DNA from: Kordiimonas marina
Lineage (GTDB): Bacteria > Pseudomonadota > Alphaproteobacteria > Sphingomonadales > Kordiimonadaceae
DNA length: 64,000 bases
Assembly: GCF_023006325.1 (NCBI RefSeq)
Contig: NZ_JAINDF010000001.1
Location: 54,863-118,862, forward strand
Direction: 5' to 3'
Shown: piece by piece, positions 18,968 through 27,066 of the stretch
Position numbering within the stretch: the stretch's first letter is position 1
How the letters are laid out: each line of letters begins with the position of its first letter
Made by a program: the position numbers and the translations under genes
Notes under the pieces: generated by a model
The model's input: the letters and a program-made list of their open reading frames with translations, nothing else
Told to the model about the DNA's origin: nothing
Databases searched by the model: none

Positions 18968-19467
18968 TGTACGGTATCTTCTACCTATTTGCTTTGGCGA
19001 TTGCTGGTGTGCTGGGCGTGTTTTGGGGCGGCCTTATTCCGGCTAATGACTTTGCAGATAAGAAGCAGCCAGGAACCAAGCGCTACCGACTGGGTTTTAT
19101 TGTAGGAAGCGTTCATATTTTCGTCGGGATCAGCATTATTGAGACAATGCTGCTGGAACAGGCCATACAGCTTTTTGGTCACGGCATGGACCAACTTATT
19201 GTGCCCGGTCTACTCGTAGGCACGCTGCTCACTATAATTGGGTTCGGGATTTCCTATAGGTATAGGCTTGCGATTCTATGCCTGCTGCCCATCAGTGCCG
19301 AGATATTCTACCTCTATATTACTGACCTTGGCCACGGCATTTCCGGCGCCTCAACTGATGACATCATTGGCTTTATCGTCCTGACAGGCATCATCGCCTA
19401 TATTGCTCTCTACATGGGCGTAAGGTGGCGTGAATTTGGAGCCAAACCTACCCAAGAAGGTTCCTAG
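18967..19467 (+). CDS. Small membrane protein, function unknown
   Basis: Protein of 166 residues with about five hydrophobic segments (near 3-22, 42-62, 75-95, 100-118, 130-150). I do not recognise a family. Its ATG overlaps the TGA of the peptidase gene (TGATG), so it is translationally coupled to it. The base composition is visibly more AT-rich than its neighbours, which may mean a different origin. Its stop lies one base from the stop of the convergent RidA gene. Confidence 0.7.
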   Translation: MYGIFYLFALAIAGVLGVFWGGLIPANDFADKKQPGTKRYRLGFIVGSVHIFVGISIIETMLLEQAIQLFGHGMDQLIVPGLLVGTLLTIIGFGISYRYRLAILCLLPISAEIFYLYITDLGHGISGASTDDIIGFIVLTGIIAYIALYMGVRWREFGAKPTQEGS

Positions 19468-19468
19468 T

Positions 19469-19897
19469 CTATTCCTTCACCGTCGCGAGGCATTCTATCT
19501 CCACACGGGCACCGAGGGCGAGACCTGAGGTGCCCATGGCGCTGCGGGCGGGATAGTGGCCGGGGGTGAAGTAGGTTTTATAGACCGCGTTCATCGCCTG
19601 CCATTCCTTGATGTCCGCCATCATCACCGTGCATTTGACCACATGCGCCATGTCGGAGCCGTTGGCCTCCAAGGTCGCCTTGATATTTTCCATCGTCTGC
19701 TTGGTTTCCGGCCCGATGCCGCCTTCAACCAGCGTCATAGTGCCCGGCTTTGCGCCCAGCTCTCCGGAGAGATAGAGCATGTTGCCGACGCGAACGGCTT
19801 TGGAGAACGGCAGCTTGGCCTGCAGGTTTTCAGCCGCCGCCGGAACAGCAGCGAAGCTCAGCAGCAAAGCCGCAGACAGAAAATGACGCGCGCGCAT
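19469..19897 (-). CDS. Exported RidA (YjgF/YER057c) family protein
   Basis: Protein of 142 residues with a clear N-terminal signal peptide (MRARHFLSAALLLSFAAVPAAA), so it is probably periplasmic. RidA proteins normally are cytoplasmic enamine/imine deaminases. The family core is present: GNMLYLSGELGA, QTMENIKATLEANGSDM, YPARSAMG and the arginine in GARVEIECLA that corresponds to the substrate-binding Arg of active RidA. It is convergent with the membrane protein gene with one base between stops. Confidence 0.87.
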   Translation of the reverse strand: MRARHFLSAALLLSFAAVPAAAENLQAKLPFSKAVRVGNMLYLSGELGAKPGTMTLVEGGIGPETKQTMENIKATLEANGSDMAHVVKCTVMMADIKEWQAMNAVYKTYFTPGHYPARSAMGTSGLALGARVEIECLATVKE

Positions 19898-19964
19898 GGG
19901 TAAGCCCTCCCCCTTGATTGTTGGAGAAGCAGCTTAGCCCGACGCGAACGAGATCGGCAAGCGG

Positions 19965-20384
19965 TCAGTCAGCGAGCCGCCACAGCTGCATCTGCGGCAC
20001 CCCGTCGGAGGTTTTCGCCTCGCTGTCGCCAAACCGGTCCACCGTGGCGGAGACCCGCTGGCGGAGCACGGAGAAGGCTTTGAAGGCAGACACGTCAAGC
20101 GGCGTGTCGAACGCAACACTGAGGCGCGTATGCCGGAGCCCATGGCTGTTGGCACCCTTGATGGTGCCGGTGAAGCTGTGGCCGAGATAGCGGCCTTCAA
20201 CACGGGTGCCTGCCCCGAAGGTGAGGTAGGAGACACCGGCCACCGCTTCGAACGCAGCCCAGCTTTCATAGCCGTGGGCATGCGCGGCGCTATCAAGCGC
20301 GGCATCGTCCGGCACGGGCGCGGTTTCGGTTTGTGCATGGGTGTAAACCTCCCTGAGGGAGGGATGGGTATCAGTCGTCGTCAT
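19965..20384 (-). CDS. Conserved protein of unknown function, glyoxalase-associated type
   Basis: Protein of 139 residues from the ATG at 20384, which has GAGG upstream; an in-frame ATG at 20408 is possible but less supported. The segment AHAHGYESWAAFEA and the C-terminal block (VEGRYLGHSFTGTIKG, FSVLRQRVSATVD, KTSDGVPQMQLWRLAD) resemble small proteins often annotated near or as part of the glyoxalase superfamily. No catalytic residues can be named. It has no signal peptide. Confidence 0.5.
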   Translation of the reverse strand: MTTTDTHPSLREVYTHAQTETAPVPDDAALDSAAHAHGYESWAAFEAVAGVSYLTFGAGTRVEGRYLGHSFTGTIKGANSHGLRHTRLSVAFDTPLDVSAFKAFSVLRQRVSATVDRFGDSEAKTSDGVPQMQLWRLAD

Positions 20385-20567
20385 CGTCGGCCTCATTGCT
20401 GCCGGCATGCGCGATCAGGAAGATGGGCCCCGCATTGCCACCGAACCGCATGCCATGCATGAAACGGATGACGTCAGTCTGAGGAAGGCTTCACCGTGGC
20501 CTATGGCCCGCGGGCGGCAGGGGCCTTCCACCCTTAGGCCGCTTATGTAGGAAAAGTACGCAGGAAG

Positions 20568-20879
20568 TCAACCGGCGGCTTCGTTATAGCCGCGCACGAG
20601 GTCGGCGAGCGGCATGGTCTCAAACTGGTTGAGCCAGCGGCAGGCGATCTGATGCACTGGCACCGGGTTGATATAATGAAGCTTCTCCCGCCCCCGCCGT
20701 TTGGTGAGGACGAGGTCCGCGCGTTCAAGCACCGCCAGATGCTTGCTGACGGCCTGGCGGGTGATCGGCTGGCCTTCGCACAGCTGGCTTAAGGTCTGGC
20801 CGTTATTGTCCCGGAGCCTGTCCAGGAGCAGGCGGCGGTTCCGATCGGCAAGGGCGTGAAAAATATCATCCATGGTCAT
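20568..20879 (-). CDS. ArsR family winged-helix transcriptional regulator
   Basis: Protein of 103 residues with a single winged-helix DNA-binding domain. Recognition region QPITRQAVSKHLAVLERADLV and wing RRGREKLHYINPVPV are typical of the ArsR subgroup paired with SRPBCC or glyoxalase-type proteins. No metal-binding cysteine motif of ArsR/SmtB (ELCVCDL) is present, so metal sensing is unlikely. ATG 20873 is an alternative start; neither has a strong ribosome site. A downstream partner is not obvious. Confidence 0.8.
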   Translation of the reverse strand: MTMDDIFHALADRNRRLLLDRLRDNNGQTLSQLCEGQPITRQAVSKHLAVLERADLVLTKRRGREKLHYINPVPVHQIACRWLNQFETMPLADLVRGYNEAAG

Positions 20880-20961
20880 GGAAGTTTCTTAGCGCCCGGC
20901 TGTGTTGCTTGCAAGGCAGCTTTATGCCGATACGGGGGCACAGCGGGGCACAGCCCCAAGC

Positions 20962-20993
20962 AAAAAGGGCCGCCCGGTTGGGCAGCCCTTTTC
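20962..20993 (-). terminator. Rho-independent terminator of petABC
   Basis: AAAAGGGC-C-GCCC (20963-20975) pairs with GGGC-A-GCCCTTTT (20980-20992) around GGTT. On the minus strand it ends in a T-run and lies about 20 bases after the petC stop. Confidence 0.8.
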
Positions 20994-21014
20994 TCAATCG
21001 CTTTTCACGAAGGC

Positions 21015-21806
21015 TTATGCGTCTTCGTAGAAGTTCTTGCCTTCCTTAACCGGCTTCCACAGCTTTTTCATGGAGCGGTACAGGACAAAGGCCCAGATCA
21101 CCAGGAAGCCAACAACACCCAGACCGATACGGTGGCGGGCCGGCAGATGCGGGTCAGCCACGAAGGACAGGAAGTTGACCACGTCTTTGGACAACTGTTC
21201 CTGGGTGTTCGGCGTACCGTCCTGATAGTCGACCATACCGTCCGACAGCGGCTGCGGCATGGAGATGGCATCGCCCTTGAAGTATTTGTTGAAGTGCTTG
21301 CCGTCCGGGATCGAAACACCAGCAGGCGTTTCGCCGTAGCCGTTCAGGATGCTGTAAACATAGTTCGGGCCGTCTTCACGGGCCTTCACGATGAGCGACA
21401 GATCCGGCGGCAGCGCGCCACCGTTGGCGGCACGAGCAGCTTGCTCGTTGGCGAACGGTGCCGGGATCGCGTCAGCAGGACGGCCCGGACGGGTTACGGG
21501 GTCACCCGAATCATCCACACCACCGGGTACAGTGTACTCGGCCGCAAATGCCTTGATCATGTCCGGCTCGTAGCCGATGGCAGACAGGTTGCGGAAGTGG
21601 AAATACTTCAGGCTGTGACAGTTTGCACAGACTTCCCGGAAGACCTGCCAGCCACGCTGGACAGAAGGCAGGTCAAACTGGCCGAACGGACCCTCGAAGG
21701 ACCATTCCATCTGCATCGGATGCTCAGGGCCTTCAGCGGCCAGAGCGGTGCCCGACATGCCGACTACGGCAGTAAGGGCGATCGCAATTGTTTTTACGAA
21801 TTTCAT
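21015..21806 (-). CDS. petC: Cytochrome c1, bc1 complex
   Basis: Membrane-anchored c-type cytochrome that takes electrons from the Rieske centre and passes them to soluble cytochrome c. The protein has 263 residues from ATG 21806, preceded by AAGGGAAAGAG. A signal peptide ends near ALA-AE (residue 23). Heme is bound by Cys60-x-x-Cys63-His64 (CANCH). A later Met in GDAISMPQPL is the likely axial ligand. One C-terminal membrane helix (HRIGLGVVGFLVIWAFVLY) anchors it. It is the last gene of petABC, starting 13 bp after petB. Confidence 0.96.
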   Translation of the reverse strand: MKFVKTIAIALTAVVGMSGTALAAEGPEHPMQMEWSFEGPFGQFDLPSVQRGWQVFREVCANCHSLKYFHFRNLSAIGYEPDMIKAFAAEYTVPGGVDDSGDPVTRPGRPADAIPAPFANEQAARAANGGALPPDLSLIVKAREDGPNYVYSILNGYGETPAGVSIPDGKHFNKYFKGDAISMPQPLSDGMVDYQDGTPNTQEQLSKDVVNFLSFVADPHLPARHRIGLGVVGFLVIWAFVLYRSMKKLWKPVKEGKNFYEDA

Positions 21807-21819
21807 CGTGCTCTTTCCC

Positions 21820-23091
21820 TTACTCAGCGGCTTTGATGACCGGGTTAGCAATGCTTTCCGGCAGCGGCAGCGTTTTTTCTTTCCGGGCCAGGTACGGCAT
21901 CAGCACCAGGAAGTGGAAGAAATAGTAAGCGGTGCCGATAAGACCGAGCATCGGGACGATCCCTTCCGGGTGCTGGGAACCAACATACCCGAGGACAAAC
22001 ACGTCCACGACCAGGAACCAGAACATCTTCGAGTAAACCGGGCGGAACTTGGCCGAGCGTACCTTGCAGCTATCCAGCCAGGGCAGGAAGAACAGAAGGA
22101 GGATCGACGCGAACATGGCAATGACGCCCAGAAGCTTCGCCGGGATCAGGACGATATCGGTAAACGGAATGCCGATATTGAACGTGATCGAACGCAGGAT
22201 CGCGTAGAACGGCAGGAAGTACCATTCCGGCACGATGCTGTCCGGGGTCGACATCGGGTTCGCCGGGATAAAGTTGTCGGCGGCACCGAAGGCGTCCGGC
22301 ATGAAGAAGACAAAGGTCATGAAGATCGCCAGGAATACGGCAACACCAAAGCCGTCCTTAACCGTATAGTACGGGTGGAACGGGATCTGGTCGGCACCCG
22401 ACTTGACGTCGATACCGAGCGGGTTGCCACTGTCGGACACCTTCTTGGCCCAGATGTGCAGGATCACGACGCCGGTGATAACGAACGGCAGCAGATAGTG
22501 CAGGCTGAAGAAACGGTTCAGCGTCGGGTTATCGACGGAGAAGCCACCCCACAGCAGGGTCACGATCGACTTGCCGACAACCGGGATAGCCGAGAAGAGG
22601 CTGGTGATAACCGTAGCACCCCAGAAGGACATCTGGCCCCAGGGCAGAACGTAGCCCATGAAGGCGGTCGCCATCATCAGAAGCAGGATCACGAGACCAA
22701 GCATCCACAGCACTTCACGCGGCGCCTTGTAGGAACCGTAGTAGAGGCCGCGGAAAATATGGATGTAAACCGCGATAAAGAAGAAGGATGCGCCGTTGGC
22801 GTGCATGGTACGGATGATGTAGCCATAGTTCACGTCACGGACGAAGTGTTCGATGCTGTCAAATGCCATCGCCGTGTTCGGCGTATAGTGCATGACGAGA
22901 ACAATACCGGTGACGATCTGCAGAACCAGCATCAGGCCGGCCAGCGACCCGAAGTTCCACCAGTAGTTCAGGTTACGCGGCGTCGGCGTATCTTTGCCGA
23001 CGACATTGTTGACGAGAGAAATAATCGGGAGCCGCTCTTCGAACCAGGCTAACGCCTTGTTTTGCGGCTTCGCTGCTTTCCATTCAGCCAT
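21820..23091 (-). CDS. petB: Cytochrome b, bc1 complex
   Basis: Core membrane subunit of the ubiquinol-cytochrome c reductase, carrying the two b hemes and both quinone sites. The protein has 423 residues and eight or more helices. Family blocks are clear: [40 protein letters not shown], the Qo-site helix region [19 protein letters not shown] and the PEW motif in [14 protein letters not shown]. The start at ATG 23091 lies 11 bp after petA. It is the middle gene of petABC. Confidence 0.97.
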   Translation of the reverse strand: MAEWKAAKPQNKALAWFEERLPIISLVNNVVGKDTPTPRNLNYWWNFGSLAGLMLVLQIVTGIVLVMHYTPNTAMAFDSIEHFVRDVNYGYIIRTMHANGASFFFIAVYIHIFRGLYYGSYKAPREVLWMLGLVILLLMMATAFMGYVLPWGQMSFWGATVITSLFSAIPVVGKSIVTLLWGGFSVDNPTLNRFFSLHYLLPFVITGVVILHIWAKKVSDSGNPLGIDVKSGADQIPFHPYYTVKDGFGVAVFLAIFMTFVFFMPDAFGAADNFIPANPMSTPDSIVPEWYFLPFYAILRSITFNIGIPFTDIVLIPAKLLGVIAMFASILLLFFLPWLDSCKVRSAKFRPVYSKMFWFLVVDVFVLGYVGSQHPEGIVPMLGLIGTAYYFFHFLVLMPYLARKEKTLPLPESIANPVIKAAE

Positions 23092-23102
23092 AGTGCCCCC
23101 CC

Positions 23103-23654
23103 TTAACCGATCTTGATCGTGTTGGCATTGAGGAAGGTGTATTCCGGAACCGCCAGGTTCAACGGCGCCGGGCCCTTCCGAATACGGCCGGCGGTGTCAT
23201 ACTGCGAACCGTGGCACGGGCAGAACCAGCCACCATATTCGCCGCGCTGCTCACCAGTACGGGTGCCGAGCGGCACACAACCGAGGTGGGTACAAATCCC
23301 TACCACGACCAGCCATTCGGCATGGCCTTTGTGAACGCGTTCCGCATCGGTCTGCTTGTCCCGAAGGTCGGCCATCGGGACAGCACGCGCTTCCTCGATT
23401 TCCTTTTCGGTGCGATGCCGCACGAACACCGGCTTGCCGCGCCATTTGACGACCACGCCTTCACCGGGTGCGATCTTGCTGAGGTCCACTTCAGTGGAGG
23501 CCACTGCCAAAGTATCAGCAGCAGGATTCATCTGGTCGATAAAGGGCCAGGCGGCCACTACGGCGCCCACACCGCCCATACTGGCGGCGGCCACATGAAG
23601 GAAATCGCGCCGGCTGGCGCCACCTTCTTCGATAGTCTTGTCGTTTGTGCTCAT
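23103..23654 (-). CDS. petA: Rieske iron-sulfur subunit, bc1 complex
   Basis: Carries the 2Fe-2S centre that oxidises ubiquinol. The protein has 183 residues. A Tat-type motif SRRDFLHVA (14-22) precedes the single N-terminal helix, as expected for cofactor insertion before export. Cluster ligands are Cys121 and His123 (CTHLGC), then Cys145 and His148 (CPCHGS), with the disulfide Cys126 and Cys147 also kept. AGGGAAG precedes ATG 23654. It heads petABC and is divergent from trmL. Confidence 0.97.
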   Translation of the reverse strand: MSTNDKTIEEGGASRRDFLHVAAASMGGVGAVVAAWPFIDQMNPAADTLAVASTEVDLSKIAPGEGVVVKWRGKPVFVRHRTEKEIEEARAVPMADLRDKQTDAERVHKGHAEWLVVVGICTHLGCVPLGTRTGEQRGEYGGWFCPCHGSQYDTAGRIRKGPAPLNLAVPEYTFLNANTIKIG

Positions 23655-23940
23655 GTAATCTTCCCTGACAGGAACGAGTTGCTATATGCAATCAGTCGCT
23701 CTTCCCCGAACTTATCCTACCCTTGGCATGACCCCCACCCCCTGCGTCAGGACGCCGCAGGGCAGACGCCACTAAGTTCGTCACCAGGCGCAATACGCCC
23801 AGTGAATGTGATCTGGTTTAGTCGGAGAGCGCAAAAGAGGCAAGGGTTTATCAGGCAAAGCCGGGAAAAAGTGGCAGAAATTAGGCTGGAATTAAACGCA
23901 AGCATTGCAGACAGGAGGCCGACTAATTAGGGTCCGCGCC
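23655..23940. other. Divergent petA-trmL intergenic region
   Basis: This 286-bp stretch must hold promoters for petABC and trmL. I see a hairpin CCCTGCG (23740-23746) / CGCAGGG (23756-23762), and an AGGAGG at 23912-23917 too far from ATG 23941 to act as its ribosome site. No confident promoter hexamers or RNA gene were recognised. Confidence 0.4.
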
Positions 23941-24402
23941 ATGGATATAGCGCTTTACCAACCCGACCAGCCCCAGAACACCGGCACCCTTCTCCGTTTG
24001 GGGGCCTGTATGGGCTGCCCCGTGCATGTCATCGAGCCCTGCGGGTTTCCCTTTTCCGCCCGCGCGCTCAAGCGCTCGGCGATGGATTATGCAGACTTCG
24101 TCACGCTCAACCACCATATAGAATGGGCCGCCTTCGAAGACTGGCGGAAAGACCGCGGGCGGCGCCTTGTCCTCTTGACCACTAAAGCTGACTGCGCCTA
24201 CACCGACTTCACATTCACGCCCGATGATATATTGATGGTGGGCAGCGAGTCTTCCGGCGTGCCGGATGACGTTCATGCCGCAGCCGACGCCCGCGTAACC
24301 ATCCCGATGGTGGCGGAGGCCCGGTCGATCAATGTGGCTGTCTCCATGGCCATGGTGCTCGGTGAGGCTCTCAGGCAAACGAACGGCTGGCCCAAAGGAT
24401 AA
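23941..24402 (+). CDS. trmL: tRNA (cytidine(34)-2'-O)-methyltransferase TrmL
   Basis: SPOUT-class methyltransferase that 2'-O-methylates the wobble base of tRNA-Leu isoacceptors. The protein has 153 residues, usual for the family. It shows [50 protein letters not shown] and the knot motif [20 protein letters not shown]. The start ATG 23941 lacks a well-placed ribosome site; the frame's earlier TTG at 23905 gives an atypical N-terminus. The stop TAA shares one base with the hemF ATG. Confidence 0.92.
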   Translation: MDIALYQPDQPQNTGTLLRLGACMGCPVHVIEPCGFPFSARALKRSAMDYADFVTLNHHIEWAAFEDWRKDRGRRLVLLTTKADCAYTDFTFTPDDILMVGSESSGVPDDVHAAADARVTIPMVAEARSINVAVSMAMVLGEALRQTNGWPKG

Positions 24403-25286
24403 TGATAGATATGACCGACCTGACGATTGAGGATAAGAAACAGAAGGCTGCCGACTGGTTCCGCGACCTTCGCGACCAGATATGCGCCAGCTTCGAATCC
24501 ATCGAGGACGACCATACAGGCCGCTTTTCCGACAGGCCCGCAGGCCGGTTCGAGCGCAAAGCCTGGGACCGGACCAACCAGGCCGACGACAAGCCCGGCG
24601 GCGGCGGCGTCATGTCGATCATGCGGAACGGTCGTGTGTTCGAGAAGGTCGGGGTCAATATCTCCAGCGTGCATGGCACCTTCACGCCGGAATTCGCCAA
24701 GAATATCCCCGGAGCGGATGAGGACCCGCGCTTCTTCGCGACCGGCATCAGCCTTGTGGCCCACATGAACAGCCCACGCGTGCCGGCGGTTCATATGAAC
24801 ACCCGTTTCATCGTCACCACCAAAAGCTGGTTTGGCGGCGGCGCGGACCTCAATGCGCCCTTGCCTAACGCTGAGGACACGGCTGACTTTCACGCCGCGC
24901 TCAAAGAGGCGTGCGACCGGCATAACCCGAGCTATTACGAGAAATACAAAAAATGGTGCGACGAATATTTCTATGTCCCGCACCGGAACCGGGCGCGTGG
25001 CGAAGGCGGCATCTTCTATGACGGTCTGAACAGCGGTGACTGGGACGCGGACTTTGCCTTCACCCGCGATGTCGGCACCAGCTTCAACGAGATTTATCCC
25101 GCCCTCGTCCGCCGCCACATGAGCGAAGACTGGACCGATGAGGAGCGCGAAACCCAGCTCGTCTACCGGGGGCTCTATGCCGAGTTCAACCTGGTTTATG
25201 ACCGCGGTACCACGTTCGGGCTCAAGACCGGCGGCAATGTGGAAGCGATTCTGATGTCGCTGCCGCCTGAAGCCAAATGGCCGTGA
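24402..25286 (+). CDS. hemF: Oxygen-dependent coproporphyrinogen III oxidase
   Basis: Heme-pathway enzyme that oxidatively decarboxylates coproporphyrinogen III to protoporphyrinogen IX using O2. The protein has 294 residues. Family blocks are [57 protein letters not shown] and [19 protein letters not shown]. It has no signal peptide and should be cytoplasmic. It overlaps trmL by one base and is followed 13 bp later by a YqaA-like gene; an alternative start is ATG 24411. Confidence 0.95.
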   Translation: MIDMTDLTIEDKKQKAADWFRDLRDQICASFESIEDDHTGRFSDRPAGRFERKAWDRTNQADDKPGGGGVMSIMRNGRVFEKVGVNISSVHGTFTPEFAKNIPGADEDPRFFATGISLVAHMNSPRVPAVHMNTRFIVTTKSWFGGGADLNAPLPNAEDTADFHAALKEACDRHNPSYYEKYKKWCDEYFYVPHRNRARGEGGIFYDGLNSGDWDADFAFTRDVGTSFNEIYPALVRRHMSEDWTDEERETQLVYRGLYAEFNLVYDRGTTFGLKTGGNVEAILMSLPPEAKWP

Positions 25287-25299
25287 ACACCAGAAGCCA

Positions 25300-25746
25300 A
25301 TGACCGAAGCCCTTGTCCTTGCCGGGCTGTTCCTCAATGCCTTTGTGGCGGCGACCCTGTTGCCGGCCTGGTCGGAAGTTACGCTGACCGGGCTTCTGGC
25401 CACAGGGCAAAGCAGCCCTTTGGCCCTGTTCCTCGCCGCGACCACCGGCAATATCCTCGGGTCCATTCTCAATTGGTGGCTTGGCAAGAACCTGCTGCGG
25501 TTTCAGGACAAGCGCTGGTTTCCCTTCAAGCCCGAGCAGCTCGAACGGGCGCAAGGCCTGTTCGCGCGCTACGGCATGGGCAGCCTGTTGCTCGCCTGGG
25601 CGCCGATCATCGGCGACCCGCTCACCTTTGTCGCTGGCATTTTGAAAGCACCGCTGCTGCCCTTCGTGATCCTCGTCGGGATCGGCAAAGCCGCGCGCTA
25701 TGGGCTTATCGTGCTTGGGGTTACCTGGGCGATGACGGGCGGGTAA
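25300..25746 (+). CDS. YqaA-like membrane protein (DedA/VTT superfamily)
   Basis: Small polytopic protein of 148 residues with about four hydrophobic segments. It has the YqaA pattern: an N-terminal helix with LFLNAFVAATLLPAWSE, then ATTGNILGSILNWWLGKNLL, LERAQGLFARYGMGSLLLAW, and GDPLTFVAGILKAPLLPF. The DedA/VTT superfamily includes lipid scramblases or transporters; a function for this member is not established. It is probably in the trmL-hemF transcript. Confidence 0.8.
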   Translation: MTEALVLAGLFLNAFVAATLLPAWSEVTLTGLLATGQSSPLALFLAATTGNILGSILNWWLGKNLLRFQDKRWFPFKPEQLERAQGLFARYGMGSLLLAWAPIIGDPLTFVAGILKAPLLPFVILVGIGKAARYGLIVLGVTWAMTGG

Positions 25747-25806
25747 GCCATTGCAGGTCCGCCACTTTTGCCGCACACTCATGAGCAATAGACACGAAGG
25801 ATGCAC

Positions 25807-26271
25807 ATGACAGACGCTGCCACACATCGCTACTTCATGGCCGACGCCTTCAAGGAGGCACAGAAAAGCTATGATGAGGGCGGACTGCCGATCGGCGCCG
25901 TGCTGGTGGAAGACGGCCACATCATCGCCCGTGGCCATAACCAGCGCGTCCAGAATGGCGACCCCACCGCACACGGCGAGATGGACTGTTTCCGTGCCGC
26001 CGGCAGGCGTCCACGCTATGATAAGACCACGCTCTACACCACCCTCAGCCCCTGCATGATGTGCGCAGGCACCATCGTCCAGTTCGGTGTGAAGCATGTG
26101 GTGATCGGCGAGGCCAAGAACTTCGGCGGCAATGAGTCGTTTCTGAAGGACCGCGGCGTTGCAGTCACCGTCCTCGACGACCCCGCCTGTACGGAGCTTA
26201 TGGCGCGCTTTATCAAGGAAAAACCCGCGCTTTGGGATGAAGATATTGCAGGCAGCGACAGCCGGGCGTAA
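25807..26271 (+). CDS. Cytosine deaminase, yeast Fcy1-like
   Basis: Zinc-dependent deaminase of 154 residues. ATG 25807 is preferred over ATG 25801 because GAAGG (25796-25800) abuts the latter and is six bases from the former. Zinc ligands are His56 with catalytic Glu58 (HGE) and Cys83/Cys86 (PCMMC). The sequence resembles yeast cytosine deaminase as I recall it: EGGLPIGAVLV, ARGHNQR, TTLYTTLSPCMMCAG and the C-terminal FIKEKPALWDEDI, which caps the active site in the yeast enzyme. The role is likely pyrimidine salvage, cytosine to uracil. Confidence 0.82.
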   Translation: MTDAATHRYFMADAFKEAQKSYDEGGLPIGAVLVEDGHIIARGHNQRVQNGDPTAHGEMDCFRAAGRRPRYDKTTLYTTLSPCMMCAGTIVQFGVKHVVIGEAKNFGGNESFLKDRGVAVTVLDDPACTELMARFIKEKPALWDEDIAGSDSRA

Positions 26272-26359
26272 ATCAACCGCCACACGACTGCCTCAGAATT
26301 GGCGAAATTGGCTGCCACAAAACTCTGAGACCAAACAAACGAGAATACGAGGGAACCCC

Positions 26360-26944
26360 ATGGCTATTTTACGACGACTGACCCTGCTGATGCTTGTGTT
26401 CGCGGTCGCCGCGCCTGCATACGCCGATAAATACGAGGCCAAGCGCGAAAAAATTCGCAATATGCGCCAGGAAGTGTTGGCCGAGCTGTTCAAGGAACGC
26501 CCCCAGGCCAAGACCGAAATCAAAAACTCGGAAGGCTATGCGGTCTTCTCCAACGTCGGCGTCCAGATCCTGCTGTTCGGTGGCGGTGGCGGGACCGGCG
26601 TGGTGCATGACAACAAGTTCGGCCAGGACACCTACATGCATATGGCCACCGCAAGCGTCGGCATCGGCCTCGGGCTCAAGGACTTCCGGGCCGTGTTCAT
26701 CTTCTATGACCGCAAGTCGATGCAGAATTTCATCAAGCACGGCTGGGATTTCTCCGGCGAAGCTGATGCCGCTGCCGTTGCCGAAGACAAGAGCGGCGAC
26801 CAGAAAGGCGGCCAGATCGGCGAGGCGGCCTCCGTGCGCAAGAAAGTGGTGGTCTACCAGTTCACCAAAAACGGTCTGGCGCTGCAGGCCTCGCTTCACG
26901 GCACCAAATACTGGCGCAGCAAGAAGCTGAACCGGAAGGACTGA
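26360..26944 (+). CDS. Exported SYLF (Ysc84-type) lipid-binding domain protein
   Basis: Protein of 194 residues with a signal peptide (LTLLMLVFAVAAPAYA-DK). The mature part shows SYLF/DUF500 features: GYAVFSNVGVQILLFGGGGGTGV, a basic-acidic middle, and an FKQ-like block KDFRAVFIFYDRKSMQNFIKHG followed by VVVYQFTKNGLALQAS. SYLF domains bind phosphoinositides in eukaryotes; in bacteria their role is unclear. It starts at ATG 26360 and is followed by a good terminator, so it is probably expressed alone or with the deaminase. Confidence 0.78.
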   Translation: MAILRRLTLLMLVFAVAAPAYADKYEAKREKIRNMRQEVLAELFKERPQAKTEIKNSEGYAVFSNVGVQILLFGGGGGTGVVHDNKFGQDTYMHMATASVGIGLGLKDFRAVFIFYDRKSMQNFIKHGWDFSGEADAAAVAEDKSGDQKGGQIGEAASVRKKVVVYQFTKNGLALQASLHGTKYWRSKKLNRKD

Positions 26945-26988
26945 TCCCGTCCGACAGCTCCCGGCATCGGGAGAATATATTCAGACAC

Positions 26989-27017
26989 GAAAAAGGGCGG
27001 CCAAGACCGCCCTTTTT
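26989..27017. terminator. Rho-independent terminator, likely bidirectional
   Basis: AAAAAGGGCGG pairs with CCGCCCTTTTTT around CCAAGA. It follows the SYLF gene on plus and lies just past the stop of the minus-strand chemotaxis gene. Confidence 0.85.
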
Positions 27018-27066
27018 TATTAGTACTTGCCCCACACCTTAGGGGCGCGGTGCCATCAAGCCGTAC

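Noticed and set aside
20371-20460. Short minus-strand frame of 29 codons ending in five Asp, before the glyoxalase-associated gene
   Set aside because: No ribosome site and no similarity recognised; its end overlaps the preferred start of the next gene, so it is probably not a leader peptide.
21748-23052. 434-codon plus-strand open frame opposite petB
   Set aside because: Shadow of cytochrome b; the petABC operon on the other strand explains the region.
23740-23762. Hairpin CCCTGCG/CGCAGGG in the petA-trmL region as a possible riboswitch
   Set aside because: Single short stem with no recognisable aptamer pattern.
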